Positions 51,348 through 60,975 of a stretch of 64,000 nucleotides of DNA are shown piece after piece. How positions within the stretch are numbered: the first letter of the stretch is position 1; each line of letters starts with the position of its first letter. The stretch comes from Micromonospora echinaurantiaca (lineage in GTDB: Bacteria; Actinomycetota; Actinomycetes; Mycobacteriales; Micromonosporaceae). Made by a program: the position numbers and the translations under genes. The stretch is taken from NCBI RefSeq assembly GCF_900090235.1, contig NZ_LT607750.1:1500501-1564500 (forward strand). The letters run 5' to 3'. The notes beneath the pieces are model-generated. The model did not search any database. It saw only the letters and a program-made list of their open reading frames with translations, and was not told the origin of the DNA.

Positions 51348-54075
51348 CGCGCGCAGCCAGGTCCGCCAGCTCGGTGCGCTTGGTGACGCCGAGCTTCGGG
51401 TAGGCGCGGTAGAGGTGGTAGCCGATGGTGCGCGGGCTGAGGAACAGCCGGGCGGCGATGTCCCGGTTGCTCAGGCCGGCCGCGGCCAGCAGCACCACCT
51501 GGCGTTCCTGCGGGGTCAGCCGGGCCAGCGGATCGCGGTCGTGCGGCCGGGCCACCGGTCGGTCGCCGAGCGCGGTCAGTTCGGAGCGTGCCCGGGCCGC
51601 CCACACCTGCGCACCCAGCGACTCGAAGCCGGACAGGGCGCCGGCCAGGTGGGTGTGCGCTTCGGTCCGGCGGCGCTGCCGGCGCAGCCACTCGCCGAAG
51701 AGCAGCGCGGTGCGCGCATGGTCGTACGGCCGCCCGGCGTCGGACAACAGCGCGAGTGCGGCCTCGTAGTGGGCCTCGGCCTCGCCGCCGACCGCGCGCA
51801 GGGCATCGCAGCGCCGCACCAGCGCGGCCGCGTGCGGCTGACCGACGTGCTCGGCCCAGTCGCGCAGCCCAGGCAGGAAGCGGGCCGCGCGTGCGGAATC
51901 CCCGCCGCGTACAGCCGCCTCGACCTGGTCCGGGACCGCCCGCAGCGGAAAGTCGTGTCGGGCCGGACCGGCGCACACCGCGTCGAGCTGCCGGGATGCC
52001 GCGTCGAGGCGGCCACGACCGAGGTCGAGCAGCCCCAGCGCCCAGGTGGCGAGGGCGGCGTTGGTGGGATGCCGGGACGCGGCGCGCAGCGTCCGGCCCG
52101 CCATCGCCTCGCACGCGACCGCGTCCCCGGCGATCGCGGCCAACCAGGCCGGGATGGCGGTGAGGATGGTGGTCTGCGTGTCCTGGCCAAGGTCGGTCGA
52201 CACGTCGAGCGCCTCGGCCACGACAGTCTCGGCGTCGCGGAACCGGCCGCGCAGCAGCAGCGATACCGCCAACGGCTCCTGGGCGTACGGTAGCCAGCCC
52301 AACGCGCCCTGCCGGCGCGTGTCGGCGGCGAGGGCCTCCAACTCCTCGGTCGCGGCCTCGTCGTCCCCGACGATCAGTGCCAGGTACCCGGCGAGCACCC
52401 GTTCCACGAACCCGGTGACCTGACCGCACCGCACGGCGGTCACCATGGCGCGCATCCCGGCGACGGCTTCCTTCGTGCTGCCGTCGAGGAGATTCCGGAG
52501 TCCGATCATCCCGGCGACCACCGGCCGCAGCGGGGAGCCGGTCTCCAGCGCCACGGTGCCCAGCAGGTCCGCCGACTCGCGGATCACGTCGGGCGCGCAG
52601 GCATCCTTGGCGCACCCGACGGCGTCCGTGAGGATCGACACCGCCTGCTCCGGGTGGGAGGCGACGATGGGCGCGGCGCCCCGCACCATCAGCGCCGCCG
52701 CTGCAGTGGGGGAGTCGCGCTCGTAGGCGACCTGAGCCTGGATCCAGGCCGCCTCCGCGCGGGTCGACCGGTCGGTAGCGAGGTCGACGCCGGCCGCCGA
52801 GAATACGGCCGCCCGGTCTAGCCAGCCGGCGTCGTACGCCGCGCGGGCCGCGCCGACCAGCCGCCGGGCCTTGCGGCCCGGGTCGCTGCTGAGGGTGGCC
52901 GCGCGGTCCAGCGCGGCCGCCACGGCCGCCGATCCGCCCCGCTGGGCGGCCCGCCGCGCCACGCCTTCGAGTTCGGCGGCCACCGCCTCGTCGGGCCCGG
53001 TGGTCGCGGCGGCCCGGTGCCAGGCGCGGCGGTCGGCGGACGCGTCACCGTCCAGCGTCTCGGCCAGGGCCCGGTGCGCGGCGACGAGCCAGCCGCGGGC
53101 CGCGCCCCGGTAGGCCGCGGACCGGATGAGCGGATGCCGGAAGCTGATCGACTCAGCGGTCAACTGGACCAGCCGGGCCGACTCGGCCGGCTCGAGGTCG
53201 GCCGCGGACAGGCCGAGCCGTTCGCCCGCCCGCACCGCCACGGCGAGCTCGGCCGTGTCGTCCGCGGCCGCCAGCACCAGCAGCCGCTGCGTCGCCTCCG
53301 GGAGATCGCCGATGCGGGACCGGAACGCCTCCTGCACCTGTTCGGTCACCGGCAACGGTTCGACCGGCGTCGACCACGGACGCCCGCTGGCCCTCCGGTC
53401 GGTGAGGGCGGCCGCGAACTCGAGGATCGCCAGCGGGTTGCCGCCCGCCTCGGCCACGATGCGGGCCCGCGTCGCCGGGGCCAGTACCTTCGCCCGCTGG
53501 TCGAGAAGCGAACCGGCGCTGGCCCGGTCCAGCGCCGACAATGCCAGCACCTCGAGGCTCGGGGCCGTGAAGCGCCCGGCCTCGTCGCGTACCGCAAAGA
53601 ACATGGCCACGGGCTCGCGCCGCAGCCGCCGGGCCGCGAACAGCAACGCATCCGCGGACGCCCGATCGAACCATTGCGCGTCGTCGACGATGCATACCAG
53701 CGGCCGATCCCCGGCCAGCTCGGACAGCAGTGACAGCGTGGCCGCACCAACCAGGAACCGCTCGCCGGCACCGGCCGCGGTCAGGCCGAAAGCGGTCCGC
53801 AGCGCCGCCGCCTGCGGCCCGGGAAGCGCCTCGACGCGGTCGACGTACGGGTGGAACAACAGGTGCAGACCCGCGAACGGCACCTCGATCTCCGACTCGA
53901 TGCCCACACCACGTAGCACCAACATGTCCGTCGCCGACGCGGCGATCCGGTCAAGGAGCGCCGACTTGCCGATCCCGGCCTCGCCGCGGATGACCAGGGC
54001 GCCGCCGCCACCAGCGCGGGCGTCGGCCAGCAGCCGGTCCAGCCGGGCCAGTTCCTCCGTCCGCCCGAGGATCAC
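51337..54075 (-). CDS. Large LuxR-family (LAL) regulator with ATPase domain
   Basis: 912 aa. The N-terminal AAA/STAND ATPase has Walker A GEAGIGKSALL (31-41) and Walker B PLVCIVDDAQWFDR. A long TPR-like helical middle (about 350-830) follows, and the C-terminal LuxR HTH reads LTPQERQVVLLAAAGLSNRD then RTIGYHLYRAYPKLGVTKR. LAL regulators are ATP-dependent activators, often of secondary metabolism or catabolic genes. No such cluster is visible nearby. Confidence 0.92.
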   Translation of the reverse strand: MILGRTEELARLDRLLADARAGGGGALVIRGEAGIGKSALLDRIAASATDMLVLRGVGIESEIEVPFAGLHLLFHPYVDRVEALPGPQAAALRTAFGLTAAGAGERFLVGAATLSLLSELAGDRPLVCIVDDAQWFDRASADALLFAARRLRREPVAMFFAVRDEAGRFTAPSLEVLALSALDRASAGSLLDQRAKVLAPATRARIVAEAGGNPLAILEFAAALTDRRASGRPWSTPVEPLPVTEQVQEAFRSRIGDLPEATQRLLVLAAADDTAELAVAVRAGERLGLSAADLEPAESARLVQLTAESISFRHPLIRSAAYRGAARGWLVAAHRALAETLDGDASADRRAWHRAAATTGPDEAVAAELEGVARRAAQRGGSAAVAAALDRAATLSSDPGRKARRLVGAARAAYDAGWLDRAAVFSAAGVDLATDRSTRAEAAWIQAQVAYERDSPTAAAALMVRGAAPIVASHPEQAVSILTDAVGCAKDACAPDVIRESADLLGTVALETGSPLRPVVAGMIGLRNLLDGSTKEAVAGMRAMVTAVRCGQVTGFVERVLAGYLALIVGDDEAATEELEALAADTRRQGALGWLPYAQEPLAVSLLLRGRFRDAETVVAEALDVSTDLGQDTQTTILTAIPAWLAAIAGDAVACEAMAGRTLRAASRHPTNAALATWALGLLDLGRGRLDAASRQLDAVCAGPARHDFPLRAVPDQVEAAVRGGDSARAARFLPGLRDWAEHVGQPHAAALVRRCDALRAVGGEAEAHYEAALALLSDAGRPYDHARTALLFGEWLRRQRRRTEAHTHLAGALSGFESLGAQVWAARARSELTALGDRPVARPHDRDPLARLTPQERQVVLLAAAGLSNRDIAARLFLSPRTIGYHLYRAYPKLGVTKRTELADLAARATP

Positions 54076-54096
54076 CCGTGCACAGTAGCAACGGGC

Positions 54097-54236
54097 ATCA
54101 ATTGGGGCGGAAAACCGCCACCAGCACGCCGGCGCCGAGCAGCATCACCGTCATCGCCACCCCGGCCACCGTCGATCGGAGGACGCTGACGAACGCGTCC
54201 CGGGCCACCGCCCGACGGGCACTGGATGCTCCCTGA
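54097..54236 (-). pseudogene. C-terminal remnant of an EmrB-type MFS gene
   Basis: The minus strand reads ARRAVARDAFVSVLRSTVAG then VAMTVMLLGAGVLVAVFRPN and stop, which matches the final helix of DHA2 transporters (typically AxxAFxxGxxxxxxVAAxxxLxxA). The rest of the transporter is absent. The remaining sequence between 54237 and 54401 shows no gene. Confidence 0.45.
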
Positions 54237-54401
54237 CAGCTCGTACGTCCGCGCCCGGTGCTGATCGCCGACGAGGGCTACGCCCACGACTCCACCCGGC
54301 GAGCCCTACGCTCCGAGGAATCAGACACGTCAGGCCGAAGCCCGGAGGGCTGCGCAGGCGGGGACCGGTGTACGACGTCGGGGGACGGGTAGCGGGACGG
54401 G

Positions 54402-55613
54402 ATGGATCTGCTGCACCTCGGGTATGCCCTGGTTGGTGTCCTCGCGGTGCTGCTGGCCTTCTGGTCCGAGGCCATCCGCCGGGTACCGATGAGCGAACCG
54501 CTGCTCGCCCTTTCCCTCGGCGTTCTTGCCGGGCCCGTCCTCGGACTGATCGACCTGCGGAACCACGATGCGTCCGGGCTGATGCTGGAGGCCAGTCGGA
54601 TTCTCCTGGCGATCTCGTTGATGGCGGTCGCGCTGCGGTTCCAGTTGTCGCAGTACCGGGCAGTGATCCGTCCGGTGGCTGTGCTGTTGGCCGGGGGCAT
54701 GGCAGGCATGGCGGTGGTCAGCGCCGGCCTGGCGTGGTTGGTCCTCGGCCTGCCGTTGGCCCTGGCGCTGCTGCTCGGAGCGTGCCTGACGCCCACCGAC
54801 CCGGTGCTGGCCTCCAGCGTCGTGTCCGGCGGCCCGGCCGAGCGGCAGCTGCCTGCTCGGCTACGGCAGTTCATCAGTGCCGAGTCCGGCGCCAACGACG
54901 GACTCGCGTTCGTCTTCGTCGTCTTCGCGTTGATCGCCGCAGCGCACCGCCCGGCCGGCGGTCAGATTCGGGAAGCGGTGTGGGGAGTTCTCGGTGCCGT
55001 GCTGGTAGGCGTGATCATCGGCTACGCGGCGGGCCGGGCCGTCACGTCGGCCGAGGCGCGCGAGGACGTCGACCAGGGCTCCTTGTTGATCTTCGCTGTC
55101 GTGCTTGGTGTCGCGGCTCTAGGCGTGGCGCGATTGCTGCATACCGATGCCTTGCTTGCCGTGTTCGTCACCGGGCTGGCCTATAACGGGGTGATCGGAA
55201 ACGAATCACGGGCCTCGGAGCAGAAGCTTGACGACGCGCTCACCCGATACCTGGTGCTGCCGCTCTTCTTTCTCCTGGGCGTCGAGGTGCCCTGGCGCGA
55301 CTGGCTGGACCTGGGCTGGCTGGCGGGCGTCTTCGCGGTCGCGGTGCTGCTGCTGCGCCGGCTGCCGGTGCTGGTGGCGTTCAAGCCGGCCCTGGGTCTG
55401 CCGTGGCGGGACGTGCTGTTCCTGGGCTGGTTCGGTCCCATAGGTGTGTCCGCGTTGTTCTACCTCACCTACAGCCACGCAAACGGTGCCCGTGACCCGC
55501 GGCTCTGGGCGGCCGGCAGCCTGGTCGTTGCGTTGAGCACCCTCGTACACGGCGTCACGGCAACGCTGGGTCGCCGCTGGTACGCCGCACGGTCGCAGGC
55601 CTCCCGGGTCTGA
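54402..55613 (+). CDS. Cation:proton antiporter (CPA1/NhaP type)
   Basis: 403 aa with about twelve helices. The CPA1 transport motifs are present: CLTPTDPVLASSVVSGGPAE (the TPTDP loop) and FISAESGANDGLAFVF, whose ND pair binds the cation. A later helix region is LGWFGPIGVSALFYLTY. It exchanges Na+ or K+ for H+ at the membrane. It begins a set of four membrane genes in one direction; the next gene starts 143 nt on. Confidence 0.9.
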   Translation: MDLLHLGYALVGVLAVLLAFWSEAIRRVPMSEPLLALSLGVLAGPVLGLIDLRNHDASGLMLEASRILLAISLMAVALRFQLSQYRAVIRPVAVLLAGGMAGMAVVSAGLAWLVLGLPLALALLLGACLTPTDPVLASSVVSGGPAERQLPARLRQFISAESGANDGLAFVFVVFALIAAAHRPAGGQIREAVWGVLGAVLVGVIIGYAAGRAVTSAEAREDVDQGSLLIFAVVLGVAALGVARLLHTDALLAVFVTGLAYNGVIGNESRASEQKLDDALTRYLVLPLFFLLGVEVPWRDWLDLGWLAGVFAVAVLLLRRLPVLVAFKPALGLPWRDVLFLGWFGPIGVSALFYLTYSHANGARDPRLWAAGSLVVALSTLVHGVTATLGRRWYAARSQASRV

Positions 55614-55756
55614 CTGTCGCGGCGGCTCTACGGCAATGCCAGGTGTCGCTGACCCCGGCGCTCCGGTGCCGGTTCGCTCGGCCATGTCGTCAGATGGCGA
55701 GCGCGACAGTGCGGGGTGCGCCACGATCGAGGTGTGAGGCCGAGAACGCGGTCGCC

Positions 55757-56947
55757 ATGAGCCGACCCCGCACGCCCTCGTCCCGAATCGCTCAGATACG
55801 GGACAGCTTCTGGCTGGTGCCGGCGGCCGTCGCCTCGGGCGCGATGCTGGCGGCCACCGGGCTGTCCGTGCTGGAGTTGCGCCTGGGCCTCCCGGTTGAG
55901 GGAATCCTGCCCAGCGGGCCCGCCGGTGCCCGGTCACTGTTGTCGTCGATCATCACGGCAATGATCTCGTTCACCGCGCTGGTCTTCTCCATCACGGTCG
56001 TCGCGCTGCAGCTGGCCAGCAGCCAGTACTCCCCGCGGGTGCTGCGTACCTTCCTGCAGGACCGCGTCATCCAGGCGACCCTCGGCACGTTCGTCGCGAC
56101 CTTCCTGTTCGCGATGGTGGTACTGGCCGCGCTGCCAGCCGACGACAACGAACAACTACCGGAACTCTCCCTCGCCGTGTCGATGGCACTCGTCCTCGCC
56201 AGCACCGGCGTCTTCATCTACTACCTGCACCACATCACCACGATCATGCGGGTATCCCACATCATCGCCGCGATCGGCGCACAGACCCGCCGCACGATCG
56301 ACCGGCACGTGCCCGAACGCGACGAGCCGGCCCCAGTGATCGTCGGCGAGGTCGTACAGGTCGTGCCGGCTCCGGGGCCGGGGTTCGTCACCGACGTCGA
56401 CCTCGCTCTGCTCGCCCGGTTGGCCCGCGAGTACCACTGCGTCTTGGCGGTCGTACCCAGCCCCGGCGACTTCGTGGTCGCCGGCGCACCGTTGCTGAAC
56501 GTTCACCCGGCTCCCAGCCGCACGCCCCGCCCATTGCCGGCCGAGCGCGCCGTCCGAGGTGTGACCATCGGCACCGAGCGGACACCAGGTCAGGACATCG
56601 GGTTCGGGTTCCGGCAACTGACCGACATCGCCGAGCGAGCTCTTTCGCCCGCATTGAACGACATCACCACGGCGGTGCGGGCGGTGCAGGAGGCGCACGA
56701 GCTGCTCCGCCGGCTCGCGATGCGCCCCGATCCGGCCCGGGTCGTTCGCGACGCCGACGGCACCGTACGGGTCCGGGCGAACCACCTGGCGTACGACACC
56801 TACCTTGCGATGATCGTTGACGAAGTACGCGCAACCAGTACCCAGCCCCGGATCGCCCGGTTGCTGGAGGCCGTGGTCACCGACCTGGACACGGTCGCGC
56901 TGCCCGCTCACCGGCCCGCGATCCGGCGCCGGCTGCCGGCACCGTGA
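55757..56947 (+). CDS. DUF2254 membrane protein
   Basis: 396 aa from ATG 55757; the frame is open upstream but not family-like. Four helices lie in the N-terminal half (FWLVPAAVASGAMLAATGLS, SIITAMISFTALVFSITVVALQLAS, and two more around 140-190). The signature QYSPRVLRTFLQDRVIQATLG and the C-terminal soluble part with GFGFRQLTDIAERALSPALND are typical of DUF2254. Function unknown. Confidence 0.9.
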   Translation: MSRPRTPSSRIAQIRDSFWLVPAAVASGAMLAATGLSVLELRLGLPVEGILPSGPAGARSLLSSIITAMISFTALVFSITVVALQLASSQYSPRVLRTFLQDRVIQATLGTFVATFLFAMVVLAALPADDNEQLPELSLAVSMALVLASTGVFIYYLHHITTIMRVSHIIAAIGAQTRRTIDRHVPERDEPAPVIVGEVVQVVPAPGPGFVTDVDLALLARLAREYHCVLAVVPSPGDFVVAGAPLLNVHPAPSRTPRPLPAERAVRGVTIGTERTPGQDIGFGFRQLTDIAERALSPALNDITTAVRAVQEAHELLRRLAMRPDPARVVRDADGTVRVRANHLAYDTYLAMIVDEVRATSTQPRIARLLEAVVTDLDTVALPAHRPAIRRRLPAP

Positions 56948-57249
56948 CCGTTCGCGGTACGGTCCGGCGCTCGCACCTCACCCCGACGCGGTGTCGTGAC
57001 CGGTGACGACATCGATCGGCGGGTGGCCGCCGCGGAATCTCCCGCAGGTGGTCGGATCTGGCCTCGGGCCCGGCGGCGACGGTGCGGCGCCGTGCCCGAG
57101 ACTTGTTCGAACGGTGTGCCGGCGACGCGGCACAGTACCTGCGGTAAGCCGGTCCAAGGGCACCCCTGAGCAGCCGCGCGTGGCCGCGGCCACACGGGGT
57201 ATAGCCGGGGGGGATTCCGGCTCTGACTGGTAGAGGGAAGCAGCGGTGG
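56948..57249. other. Gene-free spacer
   Basis: 302 nt. One open frame on each strand, but neither has a family pattern or ribosome binding site. It ends with AGAGGGAAGC before the next gene's ATG. Confidence 0.5.
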
Positions 57250-59505
57250 ATGGCAGCCGACGTGACCGAGTTGCGGGTGCATGGCGTCTCCGGCATGCGG
57301 GCGGCGACGTTGCTCGACCGGCCTCTGGTGGTGCGCGTGGCCGGCGACCGGGACGCCGGGTTTTACCGTCCCCGTCCCGGTTACGGTGAAGCGACCGGCC
57401 CGGGCGGCGCGACGCTGGAGGCCTATCACTGGAGCAACTTGACCGCGCGCAATGCCGCGCGCAATCTGATCCAGCTGCTCTTGCTGCCGTTCATGCTCAG
57501 CAACCTGGCGACCTGGTCTCGCCCCCCTGGCTCCGGCGCGGTCGTGAAGGCGCTGTGCCGCCTGCTCGGTGCCACCTTGACCGGGATGTTCGTGTTGGCG
57601 CTCGCCAGCGTCTCACTCGACCTCGTGGCGTGGCAGTGCGCGTCCGATGCCGCCTGCACGACCGGCCGGCCTGCATTGTCGTGGCTGGCTTCGCTGCCGC
57701 TGGGGCCGCGACTCGCGCTGCTCGCCATGGTGCCGATCACCGCGATCTTGGCTGTGTCGTGGTTCAGCGCGCGGGCGGGACGGCGGTACGAGGGGTTCTC
57801 CGCGACGACGGGGTCCGGCGGTGACCGCCTCGACGCCCCGGATTTCTGGCACACGGCGGCGCTGGTGGCTCGGCTCCGGTTGATCCACGTCGCGATCGCG
57901 TTCGGCACACTAGACGCCACTCTGCTCGTCGTCCTCGCGCCCCGTGGCCCCCGCGTGGTCGGTGTTGGCCTGCTCGTAGCGGCCATCACGCTGGTGCTCG
58001 TGGCCTCGGTGCTGCTGTGTGTGCCCGGACTGGCCAACACGGGGACCGTCCGCGGATGGGCCGCGGCCGCCGTCCGCGGACTCGGCCCCGCCGCGGGCGT
58101 TCTTACGGCGCTGACTCTGGCCTACGCCGTGTTTCTCGGCCCAGTTCCGCCAGAACCGGGACCGGTTCGCCTGCCTGGGCACGCGCGGATGGTCGATGGA
58201 ATCGTCGCCGTGCAGGCCGTATTGCTGGTCGTGCTCGCCGCGGTGGCGGTGCGCCGCCAGCGCCGCGCCGACGAATCGCCCCAAGCCTTGCGCGGGCTTG
58301 GCGCTCCCTTGCTGGCTTCGGCAGCCATCGGGTTGGGCGCGGCGCTGTCCGCCGCGCTGGTCTACCGGGCCGCAGATGTGTTGGATCGTGGCGCGGTGCC
58401 GACAACGATGCGAGCGCTAGCCAACGCTCCGCTGCAGCCACCGGCGACGTTTCGATGGGCCGCACTGGGCACCATCGCCGCGGTCCTGACGATTCTCCTC
58501 GGGGCGTTCGCCGGCAGTCGATTGACGAGGTCCCGGCGCCGCCAGGAGGCAGCAAGGACCATGGACCAGGATTTCCCGCACGTCCCACCCGATACGCAGC
58601 CACAGCTGCGCAAGGTGCGTGACATCATCGTCCGCGCTCGCCTCGCGGAGCGCCTGAGTCCGCTACTCCGCGCTTACCTGGTGCTTTCCTCGCTCAGCCT
58701 GGTCGTCGCCGGCCTCGATCTGGCCGGATTCGGGCCGATCCAGCTCGCCGCCCGGCTCAGCGGCAAGGCCAGCGCGGTGGCGCGGGCCATGTTCTATCTG
58801 ACTGACGTGGGGACGTACCTCGTCGAGTTGTTCGCGCTCGGCATTCTCGTCATCGGCGTGCTCGCCTACCGATCAGCGGACCTCCGCGGGATCGTCACGG
58901 TGCTGTGGGACCTGGGCAGCTTCTGGCCGAGAACTGCGCACCCCTTCGCCCCGCCGTGCTACGCCGAGCGCGCGCTGCCGGAGATGGCCAAGCGGACGCA
59001 GGCGCTGGCCGGTAAGGGTGGAGTGCTGCTCTCCGGGCACAGTCACGGTTCGGTGATGGCCGCGGCGACCATCCTCCAACTGCCGCCCCAGACGCTGCGC
59101 CGGGTGGCGCTGCTCACCTACGGGTCACCGTTGGGCCGGTTGTACGCACGGCTCTTCCCGGCTTACCTCGGCGATGAGGTGCTCCGCGACGTGGGCGATC
59201 GGGTGGGGTGGCGCTGGGTGAACCTGTGGCGCCACACCGATCCGACCGGCGGCTGGATCTTCTCCCCACACTCGCCGGGCGAGCCGCCGCTAACGGACGA
59301 TGCATCCGGCGGGGTCGACTGCCGACTACGCGACCCCCGCAGTGTGTCGGTGGATCCGATGGACACCGTCCCACCTCCGATTGAAGGACACTGGCCCTAC
59401 TACACCGACGACCGCTACGCCGCAGCTGTGGCCGACCTCGCCGGACGGCTCGACCCGCCGACCAAGACTCCGGGTGTTGTCAGCCGCCCTCTGCCAGACG
59501 AGTAG
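57250..59505 (+). CDS. Multi-spanning membrane protein with C-terminal alpha/beta-hydrolase domain
   Basis: 751 aa. The N-terminus VTELRVHGVSGMRAATLLDRP is followed by about ten membrane helices (about 72-445, plus 475-550). The C-terminal soluble domain (about 560-740) contains GKGGVLLSGHSHGSVMAAAT, whose Ser598 is a lipase-type nucleophile (GxSxG), a following YGSPLGRLYARLFPAYLG and further Asp and His candidates (for example near GHWPYYTDDRY). It may cleave lipids or another membrane substrate at the cytosolic face. No close family was named with certainty. Confidence 0.75.
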   Translation: MAADVTELRVHGVSGMRAATLLDRPLVVRVAGDRDAGFYRPRPGYGEATGPGGATLEAYHWSNLTARNAARNLIQLLLLPFMLSNLATWSRPPGSGAVVKALCRLLGATLTGMFVLALASVSLDLVAWQCASDAACTTGRPALSWLASLPLGPRLALLAMVPITAILAVSWFSARAGRRYEGFSATTGSGGDRLDAPDFWHTAALVARLRLIHVAIAFGTLDATLLVVLAPRGPRVVGVGLLVAAITLVLVASVLLCVPGLANTGTVRGWAAAAVRGLGPAAGVLTALTLAYAVFLGPVPPEPGPVRLPGHARMVDGIVAVQAVLLVVLAAVAVRRQRRADESPQALRGLGAPLLASAAIGLGAALSAALVYRAADVLDRGAVPTTMRALANAPLQPPATFRWAALGTIAAVLTILLGAFAGSRLTRSRRRQEAARTMDQDFPHVPPDTQPQLRKVRDIIVRARLAERLSPLLRAYLVLSSLSLVVAGLDLAGFGPIQLAARLSGKASAVARAMFYLTDVGTYLVELFALGILVIGVLAYRSADLRGIVTVLWDLGSFWPRTAHPFAPPCYAERALPEMAKRTQALAGKGGVLLSGHSHGSVMAAATILQLPPQTLRRVALLTYGSPLGRLYARLFPAYLGDEVLRDVGDRVGWRWVNLWRHTDPTGGWIFSPHSPGEPPLTDDASGGVDCRLRDPRSVSVDPMDTVPPPIEGHWPYYTDDRYAAAVADLAGRLDPPTKTPGVVSRPLPDE

Positions 59506-59813
59506 AAGCCGGTGGAGGACCCGCGGGGACAGACGAAGAACACCACCAACGCGACGGCGAGGTGAGGGTCTTCCACCCGGCGGGAGGCTGCAGGCGGTGC
59601 GAGGACCGGTCGGGCGTAGCTGTCCGTCGTCCGGTTCGATGACGCGGCAATCCGCCCCGACGTGACACCGCTTCCGCCGACGACTCGGCTCGCTCGCACG
59701 CCATCGGGTCACTCCTGCGGCTGACCGCTGGCTGTTTCCCGATCCGCCCGGGCCTGACCGCTTTAGGATTCGGACCGGCGAACCACCGGCAGTCGTGACG
59801 GGGCGGCAGACAA
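59506..59813. other. Gene-free spacer
   Basis: 308 nt with no protein-like frame. It holds the promoter for the MscS gene; nothing else was seen. Confidence 0.5.
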
Positions 59814-60749
59814 GTGGAGACGTTCCTCGACGCGGTGTGGGACACCAGCAGTGTGACCGGCCGGCTGGTGACCACCGCCGTCATGATCGCGGTGGCGGTC
59901 CTGTTCGGGATCGTCGCCGGCCGGCTGGCCGCCCGTAAGTCGGCCGACACCCACACGCGCTACTACCTACGCAAGGCGGCGCACTACGTCACCGTCGTGG
60001 TCCTGCTGATTTCTCTCGCCGTGCTGTGGCGTCCGTTCGCCGGCCGGATAGGCATCGTCGTCGGTCTGGTCGCCGCCGGCCTGGCCCTGGCCATGCAGGA
60101 GGTCATCGGGGCGTTCGCCGGCTGGATAAGCATCCTGACCGGCCGCCAGTACCGCGTCGGCGACCGGATCCAGATGTGCGGGGTGCGCGGCGACGTCCTG
60201 GACATCACCCCGCTGCGGACCCGGATCTTGGAGAGCGGATCGTCGACCGACCCGGAATCCTGGATCCGCGGGAGGCAGTACACCGGCCGGGTGGTGTCAC
60301 TGTCCAACCGGTTCGTCTTCACCGCTCCCGTCTACAACAGCAGCACCGTGCTGGACCATCTGTGGGAGGAACTCACTCTGCCGATCCCGTACGACGCCGA
60401 CTGGCAGTTGGCCGAACGCATCCTGCACGAGGAAGCGGAGTCGATCTCATCCACCGCGGAGGCGCGGCAGGCCATCGCTCAGATGCGACACCGCTACCCG
60501 GTCGCCGAAGCGGAGGTCGACCCCCGCGTGTTCATCCGTGCCACGCCCAACTGGGTGGAACTCACCGCCCGCTTCGTCGTGCCCGTCCGGGCCGCCCGGC
60601 AGGTCAAGGACCAGGTCACCCGACGAGTCCTGGGCCGCCTCTCCGAGCATGGCCTCCGTGTCGCTTCCATCACCCAGGACATCACCGTCCGCACCCGAGC
60701 ACCGGCGACGAGTGCGCCCGCAGACGAACCCGACGACCGCCACACCTGA
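59814..60749 (+). CDS. MscS-type mechanosensitive channel
   Basis: 311 aa from GTG 59814. Three N-terminal helices follow (about 18-40, 54-75 and 77-108); the third is the pore helix VVGLVAAGLALAMQEVIGAFAGWIS. The beta domain has GRQYRVGDRIQMCGVRGDVLDIT, and the C-terminal cytosolic vestibule ends near residue 290. The pattern is that of MscS with the usual Gly/Ala-rich helix packing. It protects against hypo-osmotic shock and fits with the neighbouring antiporter. Confidence 0.9.
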   Translation: METFLDAVWDTSSVTGRLVTTAVMIAVAVLFGIVAGRLAARKSADTHTRYYLRKAAHYVTVVVLLISLAVLWRPFAGRIGIVVGLVAAGLALAMQEVIGAFAGWISILTGRQYRVGDRIQMCGVRGDVLDITPLRTRILESGSSTDPESWIRGRQYTGRVVSLSNRFVFTAPVYNSSTVLDHLWEELTLPIPYDADWQLAERILHEEAESISSTAEARQAIAQMRHRYPVAEAEVDPRVFIRATPNWVELTARFVVPVRAARQVKDQVTRRVLGRLSEHGLRVASITQDITVRTRAPATSAPADEPDDRHT

Positions 60750-60975
60750 GGCGACGGCACCGCTGCGGTCTGCCTACCGGTGGCAGGGGAGAGGGCTCGG
60801 ACGCGCCGGCTGGCGGAGCCGTCGGCGTCTCCGCTGGCGACGGCTCGGCGGACGGCGGCGTCATGGGCGGGACCCGTCGACGGCAATGACCCTGCAGCCC
60901 TCCCGAATACCCTATATCGTGGCAAATCGGTAAGTCTCCGCCGTAGATCCAACCGCCCACGAGACAGGGGACACC

